Assembly: GCA_009809945.1 (NCBI GenBank)
Contig: WTPW01002194.1
Span: forward strand, 23,859 to 87,858
DNA length: 64,000 nt
Direction: 5' to 3'
Source: Gigaspora margarita
Taxonomy: Eukaryota; Glomeromycota; Glomeromycetes; Diversisporales; Gigasporaceae
Part shown: piece by piece, positions 1-9,892 of the stretch
Position numbering within the stretch: position 1 is the stretch's first letter
Layout of the letters: each line of letters begins with the position of its first letter
The notes under the pieces: generated by a model
What the model saw: the letters and a program-made list of their open reading frames with translations, nothing else
Databases searched by the model: none
Told to the model about the DNA's origin: nothing
Program-made: the position numbers and the translations under genes

Positions 1-548
1 TTTTTCATAAAATTTGAGATTCTATTAGTCCATGATATGCGCTACAAGTCTTGTTATAAAATGTTTTTTAGTTAGCATAGTAAAATTTCGTGTAAATCAT
101 CGCTGAACAGTGGGTTATTTTGAAAAGTTAAAAATTATTATATAAATTACTAACTAATTCACTTAATGATAACCCTGTGCAATTGTATTACATAATTATT
201 TGTTTATCGACATACAATTATGATCAATGATCGTAATACATATGCAGAGTAAGTACCAAGTTGCTATTGATACTAAAGCCCGATTATATGCTACAACTAC
301 TTTTTAATTATAATTGATTATCACTTTGCTCCGTAAACCATTAATAACTTGTTATATCCAGATTGATTATCATCAAAATGTGGTTAAATTGCTAAAAATA
401 AAATATGACATGTATAAAATCTTAGTAATTCGCAATTATGACCCTTTTTAAAATTATTAACTTTAATTTGCTAAAATTAAAATTTGGACCTTAGATCAAA
501 ATTGAATCAATTTGCTAAAAAAAAATATGACATATATCAGAGATGTCC
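1..548. other. AT-rich stretch, no gene seen
   Basis: No open frame of note and no recognisable element. The only structure is a roughly 30-bp direct repeat built on TTGCTAAAAATAAAATATG near 390 and again near 510, each followed by ACAT and TAT, which suggests a degraded local duplication. Confidence 0.5.
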
Positions 549-997
549 AGGGTCCTTTTAGTTTATACTCTATTATATTTGTTATAGTCATTTAAAGGAT
601 AACATTATCGCCCTATTTGGCTTGTATATTAGCACCAAATTTTGTAGATGCAGGTAATATGTAACCATATTGTAGCTTTGTGTTTCTTGTTATTTTTGAT
701 ATTAATTGCTTGAAATATGTTCTTAAGTGTTCAGAAAATCATGTTGTCATCTGATAAGTTGAATAACTTGTAGGCTGTTTTTTAGATAGTTTTGCTTAAC
801 AGGTATTTTAGAATAAAATGCTTTAGAGTTTGCATATAGTGAGGGCAGTTAGAACAATCGTGATAATTGTTAGGGTCAATGTGTGTTAGCTGGTAGCCTA
901 AAAGCAAAGCTTATGTAAGAGTTGCCAGAAAGTATCCTTTTTTTTTATTAAGGCTCCATTTAAATTTTATTTATTTGAACTAAAGAGGGTTTTGAAT
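549..997 (-). mobile_element. 3' end fragment of a gamma-type LINE
   Basis: The whole stretch aligns by eye, with scattered differences, to the 3' end of the minus-strand LINE at 55.2-55.65 kb (shared words include TTAGTTTATACTCTATTA, GCAGGTAATRTGTAACCATATTG and GGTAGCCYAAAAG). In the 55 kb copy the reverse strand reads ALLLGYRLVHIDPDN, the zinc-finger/C-terminal domain that follows the RT in these LINEs. This copy is more decayed and has no long frame. It is 5'-truncated at about 997, where a hAT-like end (TAGTGTTTTAAATC) begins. Identification rests on the match within the window; percent identity was not computed. Confidence 0.7.
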
Positions 998-1402
998 TAG
1001 TGTTTTAAATCATTAATTGGAAAACCAACTAGTTGTTGAAAAAATTTTTAAACAACTAATTGATTAATCATTCAATTAATATAACGGGAGCACTATTTAT
1101 TAGCTAATTTTTTAGAAAAGTGGGATAGAGCAATTTTTTTTTTTCACTTTACAAACTTGTGCTATTTATTAGAATTTTTATGTACAAAAACAAATACAAA
1201 AACTACATCTAACTTTAATATAGTATTACCAGCAACTTCTCTAGTGCTCAGGTATAGTTGTTGCACTGATGTTTGTTAGTCTCCAAGCTATGCATGACAT
1301 CACTCATATATTTCTTCAAGAACACTTAGCTACCTTTGTATTGTCTGACCAATCTAGTTACTTTCGCACCCACCAACTGACTTCCTCTGTACCTGTAATT
1401 TG
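998..1402. repeat. Possible left end of a hAT-like element, remainder unassigned
   Basis: The stretch starts with TAGTGTTTTAAATC, similar to the hAT ends elsewhere in the window, and then repeats CAACTA/AATTGATTAAT words. I could not find a matching right end or an 8-bp duplication, so this is either a truncated element or chance. The rest, to 1402, is featureless AT-rich sequence. Confidence 0.25.
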
Positions 1403-1558
1403 TTAAAGAAATAAATTTTCTACCAGAACAGCAGCTTTTGCTACTTGTTCTTGCTTTCTTCTTTTTCTATTTTCATTTTCTGGTATACTTAATGAAAGAG
1501 GCTTTGAAACTGAAAAAGAGGCTGGTATGTTAAAATCTTCTTGGCACTTTCTCTTCAT
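1403..1558 (-). CDS. Small unassigned open frame, 51 codons, basic patch
   Basis: An uninterrupted frame runs from ATG at 1558-1556 to TAA at 1405-1403. It encodes 51 residues starting MKRKCQEDFN, with a nuclear-localisation-like basic run NRKRRKQEQ near residues 30-38 and a hydrophobic end (VENLFL). I do not recognise it. In sequence this AT-rich a 51-codon frame is weak evidence on its own; it could be a remnant exon of a transposon protein or chance. It lies between a LINE scrap and a MITE. Confidence 0.15.
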   Translation of the reverse strand: MKRKCQEDFNIPASFSVSKPLSLSIPENENRKRRKQEQVAKAAVLVENLFL

Positions 1559-1704
1559 CTTCCTGTTTATACCAACTAACTTCTCCTATCAAATAACCCA
1601 GTCACATCTCTCTTTTCAAATGATATGATAAAAGCTCTCCTGAAAGATATACAAGACTCCATAGATACACAGGTTCACTTTTTTTTTGCTAAGCCCCCAT
1701 ACAG

Positions 1705-2057
1705 CAGTGTTGTCATGAAACACAGACATGGATAGCAGACAGTCTGGAACGGGATGTTCGGAACATGTTCGCCTAGAATTTTTTTTGTTCTGGACATTTG
1801 GCTAATCAATACATGATCACCAGCTAATAAAATTCTTTGTATCCTTTACATAAACCAAACCGTATAATTCCATGATTTGATTGGTTTTACCCGGCGGACA
1901 TGTCCCAGACATAGTAGGGACAAAGTTAAAAATTAGTGGGACATTGTCCGCGTACAATATCATGTCGGGATATTATTGCAGACATGTCCCGGACGTCCTG
2001 TCCTGGACTGTCTGTGTCCCTATAAAATTAGCGGGACAATATCCATGTACAACACTA
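1705..2057. mobile_element. hAT MITE, GGACATGTCC subterminal words (353 bp)
   Basis: The element begins CAGTGTTGT and ends ACAACACTA, so its inverted ends are CAGTGTTGT/TAGTGTTGT. It is flanked by a perfect 8-bp target duplication, CCATACAG, at 1697-1704 and 2058-2065. Both facts match the hAT superfamily. The interior has no coding capacity but repeats GGACATGTCC, GGGACA and TGTCCC many times in both orientations between about 1730 and 2045. Confidence 0.85.
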
Positions 2058-2066
2058 CCATACAGT

Positions 2067-2610
2067 ACAGCTGTACCGAATGTGTCTGAAAATAAGCTAC
2101 CTTTTTTGGACACAAAAAATCTAGGGGTAGCTTATTTTCAGATAAAATCGATTTTTGGTTAATCGCCAATAGTTGTTATATAGCAAAGTCTAAATTCTAC
2201 TATATAAATCTGTTATTAGCACTTAAGTAAACATATTTGGAAGACTAAACTACATCTATTCTGAAATTTTCATCAAAATTGGAGTACTTTTCATTATTTG
2301 ACTTTTAATTTTTACGTTTAACAAATATATTTTGCTAATAAAATTTTAATCTCTTTGTTGAACGTAAAAATTAAAATCCAATTAATAAAAGTTCTTCAAT
2401 TTCATTAAAAATTTTAGAATATATGTATTTTGATCTTCTGAATAAGTTTACTTAAGCAACTTTAATCGATTTGCTTAGTAAAATTGGACTTTACTATGTA
2501 GCAATATTTATTGATCATGGGGTAGCTTATTTTTGGGTCAAAGACGTTTTTACATTTCTTGACCAAAAGAGGGGGGTAGCTTATCCACTTTTCTTTTTCT
2601 GTGATACTAC
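2067..2610. mobile_element. Foldback MITE with GTAGCTTATTTT ends
   Basis: The ends carry AAATAAGCTACC and GGTAGCTTATTTT, and the two halves are long inverted arms: a block containing AGCACTTAAGTAAAC on the left is mirrored by GTTTACTTAAGCAAC on the right, with the centre near 2330. Further copies lie at 24.9-27.6 kb (interrupted) and 53420-53732, where a TA target duplication is visible. This suggests a Tc1/mariner-type foldback MITE. Exact ends here are uncertain. Confidence 0.6.
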
Positions 2611-2638
2611 TGATTGTTGTCATCCATCAAAACTTTCT

Positions 2639-3211
2639 TCAAATCCCTATATCTAATATAAATCTTGATTCGTCTGCCAAAACTATCCATGCTGTTTTAA
2701 GTGCTTGCACCTCCATTTCTTGCCAAATCTCTTCTAACAAACTATAAGACACTAGATGACTAATGTTTTCTTTAACCTCTTCTGTACACATAATACAGTT
2801 TAGAGATTTGTATAACCAAGGTTTACATATATGCAATTCTTCTAGTATTGGAAGAAGTTGAAAAATGCCTTTAATATGTGAGATGAGCATGAAACTATTC
2901 TCCATTGATCTACATCTTGTTCCTTCTAATTTTTTTAGTCTTTCCCATCTGAACAACCAGTTCAGCTCATCTTTATTAAAACCCCAAATTTGAGTAGGAC
3001 TTCTTTTTGAAACAAGGTATTTTTCTTCATGAAATCTTCTCTAAGTTGCATAATAAACTTCCGTGAGCAGTTCTTGACAAACTTTCCATTCCAAAATAAT
3101 AAGACATTCCATCGCATGTTAGAACTGGGTGTCCATTTCTACTCCTCTACAAGATAAGCTACCTCCTTTGCAAGTTTGTCAGCCCTTTTGTTTCAAAGTA
3201 AACTACTATAA
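2639..3211 (-). pseudogene. LINE alpha: end of RNase H and C-terminal tail
   Basis: On the minus strand near 3190-3140 the reading NKRADKLAKEVAYLVEE matches the last RNase H motif (GN..AD.LAK), where the Asp is catalytic. It is followed by a 105-residue open stretch (2956-2639) with CKPWLYKSLNCIMCTEEVKEN, a zinc-ribbon-like C..C arrangement, ending ADESRFILDIGI. The RNase H domain is cut by the 3212-5152 insertion. The tail resembles the cysteine/histidine region after RNase H in related LINEs; a role in RNA binding is family inference. Confidence 0.6.
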
Positions 3212-3411
3212 CATCAGCAAATTTATAATAGCATAATCTTACGTAAGATCTTATGAACCATAATATAAGCAAAATATTTCATAATATATAACGAAGTATT
3301 TCAAAATATCAAAATTTCAGTATATTTCATAAGAAATTTTGAAAATTATTTCGAAATATTTTGATCCTCTTTAAACCAAGCTAGGATTAGTAGATCAGTA
3401 TAACCTGGATC

Positions 3412-3828
3412 ATGCATTGGACTAATTATTCAAAATAGTTCAAATTCTGTACTACAATATCAGATTCGCTTTTTTGTTTTCATTTTGTTTCTTTGTTTTT
3501 ATTTTATTTTTTTTGTTTTTATTTTATTTATTTTTTATTTTATTTTTATTTTGGCACTTTACAAGAACACCTTTGCAAGAAAACAAACAACTTTTCGAAA
3601 CCTTGTACAAACCAACCCAATCTGTAACCTGGATTGTATTGGACTAATTTTTTGAAATAGTTCGATGATGTTCAAATTCTGTACTACAATATCAGATTCG
3701 CTTTTTTGTTTTCATTTTGTTTCTTTGTTTTTATTTTATTTTTTTTGTTTTTATTTTATTTATTTTTTATTTTATTTTTATTTTGGCACTTTACAAGAAC
3801 ACCTTTGCAAGAAAACAAACAACTTTTG
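3412..3828 (+). repeat. Tandem duplication of a ~210-bp unit
   Basis: Two adjacent copies of a block start near TTGGACTAATT, pass through TTCTGTACTACAATATCAG and a long T/A-rich tract, and end in GCACTTTACAAGAACACC followed by CAACTTTT. They occupy about 3412-3630 and 3632-3828. The second copy differs by small indels. The 71-codon frame in the T-rich tract (3706-3921, Phe/Leu-rich) is a product of low complexity, not a gene. Confidence 0.75.
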
Positions 3829-4370
3829 AAACCTTGTGCAAGCCAACCCAAACATCTGACACTTTGCAAGAATACAACTAATTTCTCCAGTATTTTCAAA
3901 AACGCTTCTTTAAAGAAATAAAGATTTAGTTAGGACTTTATTTATTTTTTCGTTTGATATATTTTGTTTTTGTTTTTTTTTTTAATTTGTTTTATTAATT
4001 TATTTTATTTCGGCACTTTGGAAGAAAAGAACCCTTACTTCCTAGCACTTTGCAAGAAAACCAACTCAGACTTTTTCGGCACTTCGCAACTTTTTTGGCA
4101 TTTTGCAAAAACATTAACCTAGCTTTCGCAATTTCTGAATGCACAAGAATGCGACTCTTACTTCAGAGAAATGAAGATTAGGGGCTTTGTTTATTATTTT
4201 TTTTATTAGTTGTTTTGTTTTTTTGCTTATTTTTTTAATTTTTAATTTATTTTATTTATTTTTTACTTCTTCGATACTTTGCGACTTTTCCGGCACTTTA
4301 CAAGAAAACTAGCTTAACTTCTCTGGCACTTTGCAAGAACAAACTAGATTTCTCCGGCAATTTGCAAGAA
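3540..4370 (+). repeat. Degenerate minisatellite, core GGCACTTTGCAAGAA
   Basis: About ten scattered variants of GGCACTTTGCAAGAAAAC occur at irregular 30-100 bp spacing, separated by T-rich tracts. Some read GGCACTTTACAAGAAC, GACACTTTGCAAGAAT or GGCAATTTGCAAGAAC. Confidence 0.65.
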
Positions 4371-4427
4371 CATCAACACTTATAAAAAATGTTTTTTTTT
4401 ATTTTTTTTCACTTTACTATTTTTAGG

Positions 4428-4612
4428 AATTATTTAGAAAAAAAAGCAAAACGAAGATTATAGCCAAAACAAAAGAAATAGCAAAAGCTAAGACGATAGA
4501 AAACAAAGAAGCAAAGATAGGAATTATTTAGAAAAAAAGAACAAAATGAAGATTATAGCCAAAACAAAAGAAATAGCAAAAGCGAAGATGATAGAAAACA
4601 AAGAAGCGAAGA
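4428..4612 (+). repeat. Two tandem copies of a ~92-bp A-rich unit
   Basis: The unit starts GGAATTATTTAGAAAAAAA, contains GAAGATTATAGCCAAAAC and ends GAAAACAAAGAAGC. The two copies are nearly identical and directly adjacent. Confidence 0.8.
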
Positions 4613-5152
4613 TAATAGCTAACTGTGGGGTGTGAGTAAAAATAAGTGTGTAGGGCTAGTTTTTTGTATATTAATAGAATTAGATATGACGAAGTGTGAA
4701 AGTAGATTAAAATATTTGTAATAATGTAAAAATAATACTGTAATATTAATTAAAAATATATTTATTAATAAATATAAAATATAATGTATAATAATAATAA
4801 AAAAATATAAAATTTTATGCGAAACTTTGTGAATTATTGTAAAAACCTGTAAAAAAACATGATTATGTGAATATGTATATCGTTTATTTATTTTTTAAAA
4901 ATTTAAAAAATTTGCAAAACAATGTGAAAACATCACAAAATATACAAATTATTGCCTGCTGTGACCCCTGAAGGGGGAGGTGATTTGCATTTTTTTTATT
5001 TGGTCTATTTTACAATATTGCACAATAAATTCCGTAATATAACCATAATATAACGTAATATTTACATAATAAATCATATTAAACATAAGATATTTGTTAG
5101 ATTACGGGCTGTAATATCTTACGTAAGATTATGTATATATAATTTGCTAATG

Positions 5153-7278
5153 AAGCTTTAACTTTGATTAAATCCAGAACAATTTCTTTAGCTTGAGTTA
5201 CTTCTACAATCTTGTCCAAAATTGATCTGTTCTTTAGCTTAAGCAGCTTTTTGAAGCTCTGCGATTTCAAGACTCTTTCAATACCTCTAATTGCAGATGA
5301 ACTATCTGGTTTAATTGTGACTCATACATATGACTGGCTACTAATAGTGAACACAAAATTGCAACTAACTCTGGCCTCATCGATGAAGACCAGTCAACTA
5401 CTCTAACTTTTCTAAATGAAACTACCAACCTATCGAGTTGTATCTAGGCAGTACCCATTCTATCTTCCAACTCTGCTTTCTCTTTATACCATGAACTAAT
5501 ACGTAATCTGCTCTATCCTCTTTAATATTCTTTACTACCAAATCCTTTAGTAATCACTAATTCTACCACCTAAACCTGCTTTTTGATCAACTCTAATTCA
5601 TACATCCTAATTTTCACTGCCTCTATAGCTTCTTCTGTGATACTGCAATCTCTTGTCATACTATCTAAAAAGAAATCTCTGTAGTAACTTAAAGGAAATA
5701 TCAAGTGCCAATTGTTTTCTTTTCTAAAGACCCTACTTATTGATTTTACATGTTCATTTTGGTCTACTATAAACTGGCAGTCATTTTTCTTTCTTTTACT
5801 ATTTAGCTAACATCCTCTACATCTTTTGATCCTAACTAATCCTTTTTCCTCATGTACCTATAACCAATAATCTACTACTATTTTGTGCTTCAACTTCTTG
5901 TCTACTCGATCTAACTGAATCTGGTCCAAATTCTTCTTTTTAATGATCGCCCAGTCTTTGAACCTTTTGTCAGCTTGCAATTTCTCCAGTTGTGATAGTG
6001 AGGCTATATGATTTTCTACCTCCAGCTTGTATTCTTTCTTAAGTTTTCTTGACTCTGAACTCCTTAATACTACTTTCTTAAGTCTAGAAAACCAACGTAG
6101 AGCCTTTCCCTTTATACTTCTTCCTCTTGAAATCTTGATCTGCTTTCATGTCATTAATTTACTTCCAGTCGGGTTCAAGATTTGATTTAAACCAACAATC
6201 TCTAGATCAATTCTTGCTTTCACTAAATTGTTTCACCAACTTTCCTTCAAGCAGATTCGTAAATAACCAATTTTTCTTTTACCCTTTTTTTCTGGCAACT
6301 CCTTACTTCAAATTTCAAATTAATTACTTTACACTTCTCTATTACATTATATGTCAAGTTTCCTCTCCAAAGTTTAACAAACTCACTACTAAGCTGGCTG
6401 CTCCACATGTTCTTCAAAATACCAGCTTTGATAGCACCTTGCTTTATTCTCATTTCTGCAAGGATGCTTACTGTTTTGCAACTGTTCAATCTTTTTAGTA
6501 TGCTTGTTGCTTGCTTGGTTAGAAGTGTACTTGCTAAGGATTTGAAATCCAGAACATCTCTGTGAAAAAGAAGATCATTTGGAGCAGTTTGAGCAAAACC
6601 TAGCTTTCTTTTGTATAAACGAATTAATGGCTGGTGAATAAATTCTAACTCCTTCTCTGAGAGTATTGCAGTCTGTAAAATGTACTCTAACTTTGGTAAA
6701 AGAACCTGGTTATTTATATAACTAAGTTGGCTAGCTGTGACCCATTTTTTTTTCTAGCACATGTATGAATATGCCAACTATACTTCTAGCTATCTGTTTA
6801 ATATTTACTAACTCTTGGGATGTAGATAAGTAAATACCCAAGAACTTTACATCACAAAGTTTTTTTTCTGCTACTAGTTTGGCCTTACAGAATAAAATGT
6901 TTTTATCTTGACCTAAAAGCCCTGAGTTCAAAACCACAAGCTTAGATTTGCTACCATTTATTTCAATGTCATTAATATAAAAGAACTGTTCTGCTATCTC
7001 AATTGTCCTCTCCGTCTGTTCCTTTGAAGTAGCAATCCATGTGGTATCATTTGCATATGCCAAGACTGCCTGATGTACACTTGAAGAACTTTCTACAATT
7101 CTATTTGCATTAAGGTTATTTACTTTTGTTATAAAATCTAGATCTTTATCCCTTTGCACTCTTTCCAACAAAGGATCATAGAAAATATACCAAACTAGGG
7201 GGAAATCACCTCCTCCTGATTGATTCCATTCTTTGCCATAAATTCTTTCGTAAGACTATAGCTCATAATTATTCTCAT
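5153..7278 (-). pseudogene. LINE alpha: RNase H start and RT C-terminal half
   Basis: The minus strand of 7171-6731 is open for 146 codons and carries the RT catalytic box as LAYANDTTWIATSKEQ. The usual family box is YADD, so the second catalytic Asp is replaced by Asn, which should kill the enzyme. Thumb and linker regions follow with many stops. Near 5320-5160 the reverse strand reads KPDSSSAIRGIERVLKS, then IKVKAS, the D-S-.-A-I motif of RNase H, just before the 3212-5152 insertion. RT and RNase H assignments are by motif order. Confidence 0.65.
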
Positions 7279-8041
7279 TAGTGTTTCGATTCTATTTTAA
7301 AAAGGCTATCTGGGATTGAATTCGGATTGCTTCAACAGATTCGATTATAATTCGAATTTTTAATTCGGATTAGTAATTCGAATTAATTCGAATTCAATTA
7401 TAGAAATATTCTTCAAAAGTAGTGTTANGATTAGNNTTTCGATCTATTCNNATTGGAACCGGTTTTAAATTAGGCTTCATTCCAAACGTGTGTACGGCAT
7501 TTTACTTATTTGTGCAAACCGATTTTGTAAATAAACTAAGTGCGTTAGACAAGGTTAGGGCCTTAATGTTAGAGGCTATCGGGTTAGAATAATGTTTATT
7601 ATAAACAAAAAAATAAAATAAATAAACATAGCTTGAGATTCGAGTTTTGTAATAATTAGAAATAAATTACTTAATTATTTTTATTATATTTATTTTTATT
7701 ATTATTACAAAACTCGAATCTCGAGTTCTGTTTGTTCAGTTTATTTATTTACTCATATTGGGTTATATTATAGGATGAGTATAAGGGTTGTTATCCGTGA
7801 TACATTTATAGCATCCGAATGTGCAGTGAACAGCTATTTTTTTAAGTGCTTTCGAATAGTTTGGTAGTTATTCGCCAATAATGAAAGCATATATATGTAG
7901 GATTATTATCCGAATAATCCTTATCCTTTATCCGAAATGCATTAGGGATCTATCCGTATTAAATTGACGGATACGGATATCCGCATCTAATCCGAATTAT
8001 CGGATCAATCTGAATTAGTCAGATTGCGGATCGAAACACTA
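7279..8041. mobile_element. hAT MITE, AATTCG/CGGAT subterminal words (763 bp)
   Basis: It begins TAGTGTTTCGATTC and ends GGATCGAAACACTA, with a perfect 8-bp duplication ATTCTCAT at 7271-7278 and 8042-8049. It lies inside the RT of LINE alpha and so is younger. AATTCGAATT and ATTCGGAT words crowd the left 170 bp, and ATCCGAATAATCCG/CGGATA words the right 180 bp. The middle is AT-rich and holds an inverted pair around 7635-7730 (AACTCGAATCTC and GAGATTCGAGTT). No ORF. Confidence 0.9.
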
Positions 8042-8745
8042 ATTCTCATATGTCTACTTTTATACGAATTGATAATAAACTTGATTAAAATTTGTAGAAT
8101 CTTGATTCTTTGAAGTGCTTTTTCGAATTGAAAGCCTTTTTCATATCCTGAAAAAGGAGCCTTTCTTGGGCCTCTTCTAACAGCGCATTTAATATATGAA
8201 TAGGCTCCTCTGTTGAGTCTTCTGGCAAACTGGTGAAATTTGAATCTTGAAGAATATTTTTCTCAATACAAACTTTGCTTAACCTTTTGGTTATAACTCT
8301 GGTAATGCATTTGTGAAATGCTTCTAATAATGTGATTGGTCTAGCCCTTCCAAAGTCGAACCCCCAATCTTCACCTTTTGGTATTGTATATATCTGTGCT
8401 ACTTTCTACTTGTCCAGAATGCAGCCTCTTACCAAACAAAGATTCACAAAGTTTTTAAAAATAACCTGAGCTTTATAGTTTGTCTGCTTAATTAATTCAT
8501 ACATTACATTAGATATTCCTGGAGCTGATTTAAGATTCACCTCATTGAGCATTAACATCCATTCTTTTATATCTATTGGAGATAAAACTGGATTGTACTA
8601 TTCTTCTTTGATCCTGTTTAAAGGCTAATACACCCTCTTCCAATCCTCACTTAATTGGTCCTAGTAAGGTTTTTTCTTCCTAAATTGCTTTTTAAAATGT
8701 TTCTCCATTTCTGTCAGAAATTCCTCTGGTTCAAAAATAATTTAT
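8042..8745 (-). pseudogene. LINE alpha: RT N-terminal half
   Basis: Reverse-strand reading from 8740 gives the RT fingers in order: EPEEFLTEMEKHF, WKRVY, then SPIDIKEWM, SAPGISNVMYELIK (box 2a), IPKGEDW, GRARPITLLEAFHK, CITRVITKRLSK, the EPIHILNALLEEA block and FQDMKKAFNS (box A, where Asp is expected and MKKAF.S is seen). This stretch is less broken than the 3' half. It ends abruptly near 8745, so the LINE is 5'-truncated. Confidence 0.7.
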
Positions 8746-8820
8746 AGCAAGTAGAATAGAGCAATTATTAGGTCCTATATATTATATAATATATATAATA
8801 TATATAGTTGGTAATTTGAG

Positions 8821-9042
8821 ACCTGTGGGTCAATAGCATAGTAATTATGCTCCCAGGTTACAAATCGAAGGTTGCCAGTTCAAATTCCCCTAGAGGTGAA
8901 ATGGAAAAAACCACCCAATTAGGGAACTAAAACACCGTGAGAACCAGGGACCCAGGATATCTACAGATGAACTTAATTGGGCAGTTGCCATTATCAAATC
9001 TGTGGTGGTGAAATGAAATGAGTTAGAACCCGATTTGGAATA
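8821..9042 (+). mobile_element. tRNA-derived SINE, body type D
   Basis: The head contains TAGCATAGTAATTATG (box A-like) and GGTTGCCAGTTCAAATTCC (box B) with tRNA spacing. The body, with ACCACCCAATTAGGG and GGTGGTGAAATGAAATGAG, differs from the other SINEs here. It runs directly into a CATCAGCAAATT element end at 9043. The right end and target duplication were not found, so it may be truncated by that insertion. Confidence 0.55.
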
Positions 9043-9250
9043 CATCAGCAAATTTTATATATAGATATATATCGATTACTAACCAAGTGGATATATATCG
9101 ATTATAATCAACCCTGCCAATTATTATCAATAGTGATTATAATCGATATATATTATTAATAATCGATATATAACCAATATATAGATAGTGATTATAATCG
9201 ATACATATTCATAATAGTCAATAATCGATATAATCAATATACAAAACTAA
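9043..9250. repeat. ATCGAT-word block with CATCAGCAAATT end
   Basis: The block starts CATCAGCAAATTTTATATATAG, the end sequence also seen at 3212, 5152 and 26.69 kb. It continues with eight or more copies of ATATATCGATTA or TAATCGATATAT in both orientations. A similar block in the opposite orientation ends at 26692. The far end of this copy could not be placed. Confidence 0.5.
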
Positions 9251-9309
9251 TGCATCTGCATCATGATAATTATCTACCCGATTATACAGTACAATAATTA
9301 TATTATTAA

Positions 9310-9663
9310 GGGTAGGGTGAACGTTGATCATTTTTACTAGTGATCACGTTACTAATTTTTTTTTTACAATAACATTTAATTGAAATCAGGTGATGATCAT
9401 ATGATATTTATATTGTGTAATCTAGGCAAATTTCGTTCAACCTAGGAAGAATTAATGATATATGCAAGTATGTTTTTTTAAAATAAAACAGGGGTTCAAA
9501 TTATTATAATTAGAATTAGAGGGTCTAATATATCTATCCTAAAACTTTTATGAAAATTAATTATATTTTTAAAAACTTTTATATGTAACATGTGTTCGAT
9601 TTTTGTGTAATATTTTTTTGGTTGATCTACTTATATAAGAAATGATTTACATTCACCCTACCC
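9310..9663. mobile_element. 354-bp TIR element, GGGTAGGGTGAA ends
   Basis: It begins GGGTAGGGTGAACGT and ends ACATTCACCCTACCC, inverted repeats of about 15 bp with one mismatch. TTAA abuts both ends (9306-9309 and 9664-9667), so the target duplication is either TTAA (piggyBac-like) or TA with a longer terminus (Tc1/mariner-like). The interior is AT-rich without an ORF, with GTGATCAC and ATGATCAT palindromes near the left end. Confidence 0.7.
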
Positions 9664-9667
9664 TTAA

Positions 9668-9892
9668 AATTAAAATTTATTTATAAGCTTTGATACATAT
9701 TCATGCTATATACAAGTTTATTTTTAATAACTAATCAGCCCAACTTCTAAATACAAATATGGTGCACGTAGCCTAGTTGTATCAAATCATATTGATAGTG
9801 CTAAAATTTTTGTCGATCATTTACTTATAAGAATGAATCTGATTGGTTGAAATTTTTTATATGTTTTTTATTTTTTTTATATTTGTGCTGAA
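9668..9892. other. AT-rich spacer, nothing recognised
   Basis: No element or frame seen. The last nine bases (TGTGCTGAA) are the left target duplication of the next SINE. Confidence 0.5.

Larger units (their letters stand above)
3212..5152. mobile_element. 1.9 kb TIR repeat with CATCAGCAAATT ends, inserted in LINE alpha
   Basis: The outer ends are CATCAGCAAATT (3212) and AATTTGCTAATG (5152), inverted copies of each other. Just inside each lies CATAATCTTACGTAAGAT, again inverted, with a palindromic CTTACGTAAG core. It sits between the two halves of the RNase H domain of LINE alpha. The interior has no gene, only tandem duplications and low-complexity sequence. The same inner blocks (for example TGTATAATAATAATAA, then AATATAAAATTTTAT, then CATGATTATGTGAATAT) recur at 25.7-26.5 kb, so this is a repeat family. 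No target duplication is clear, so the superfamily is unknown. Confidence 0.65.
2611..8745 (-). mobile_element. LINE alpha: RT plus RNase H type, 5'-truncated, decayed
   Basis: A minus-strand non-LTR retrotransposon whose pieces run, in coding order, from 8745 down to about 2611. The order is RT (8745-8042 and 7278-about 6700), linker, RNase H (about 5400-5153 and 3200-3130), then a cysteine-containing tail (2960-2639). It is split by a 1.9 kb repeat (3212-5152) and a hAT MITE (7279-8041). RT followed by RNase H is typical of I/Tad-like LINEs, and the RT wording (APGIS, then IPKGEDW, then ITKRL) is of a kind abundant in Glomeromycotina. The 5' end with any ORF1 and endonuclease is missing. 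Many stops and frameshifts make it a fossil. Confidence 0.75.

Noticed and set aside
3706-3921. 71-codon Phe/Leu-rich frame resembling a membrane peptide
   Set aside because: It comes from a T-rich low-complexity tract duplicated in tandem; the other copy lacks the frame.
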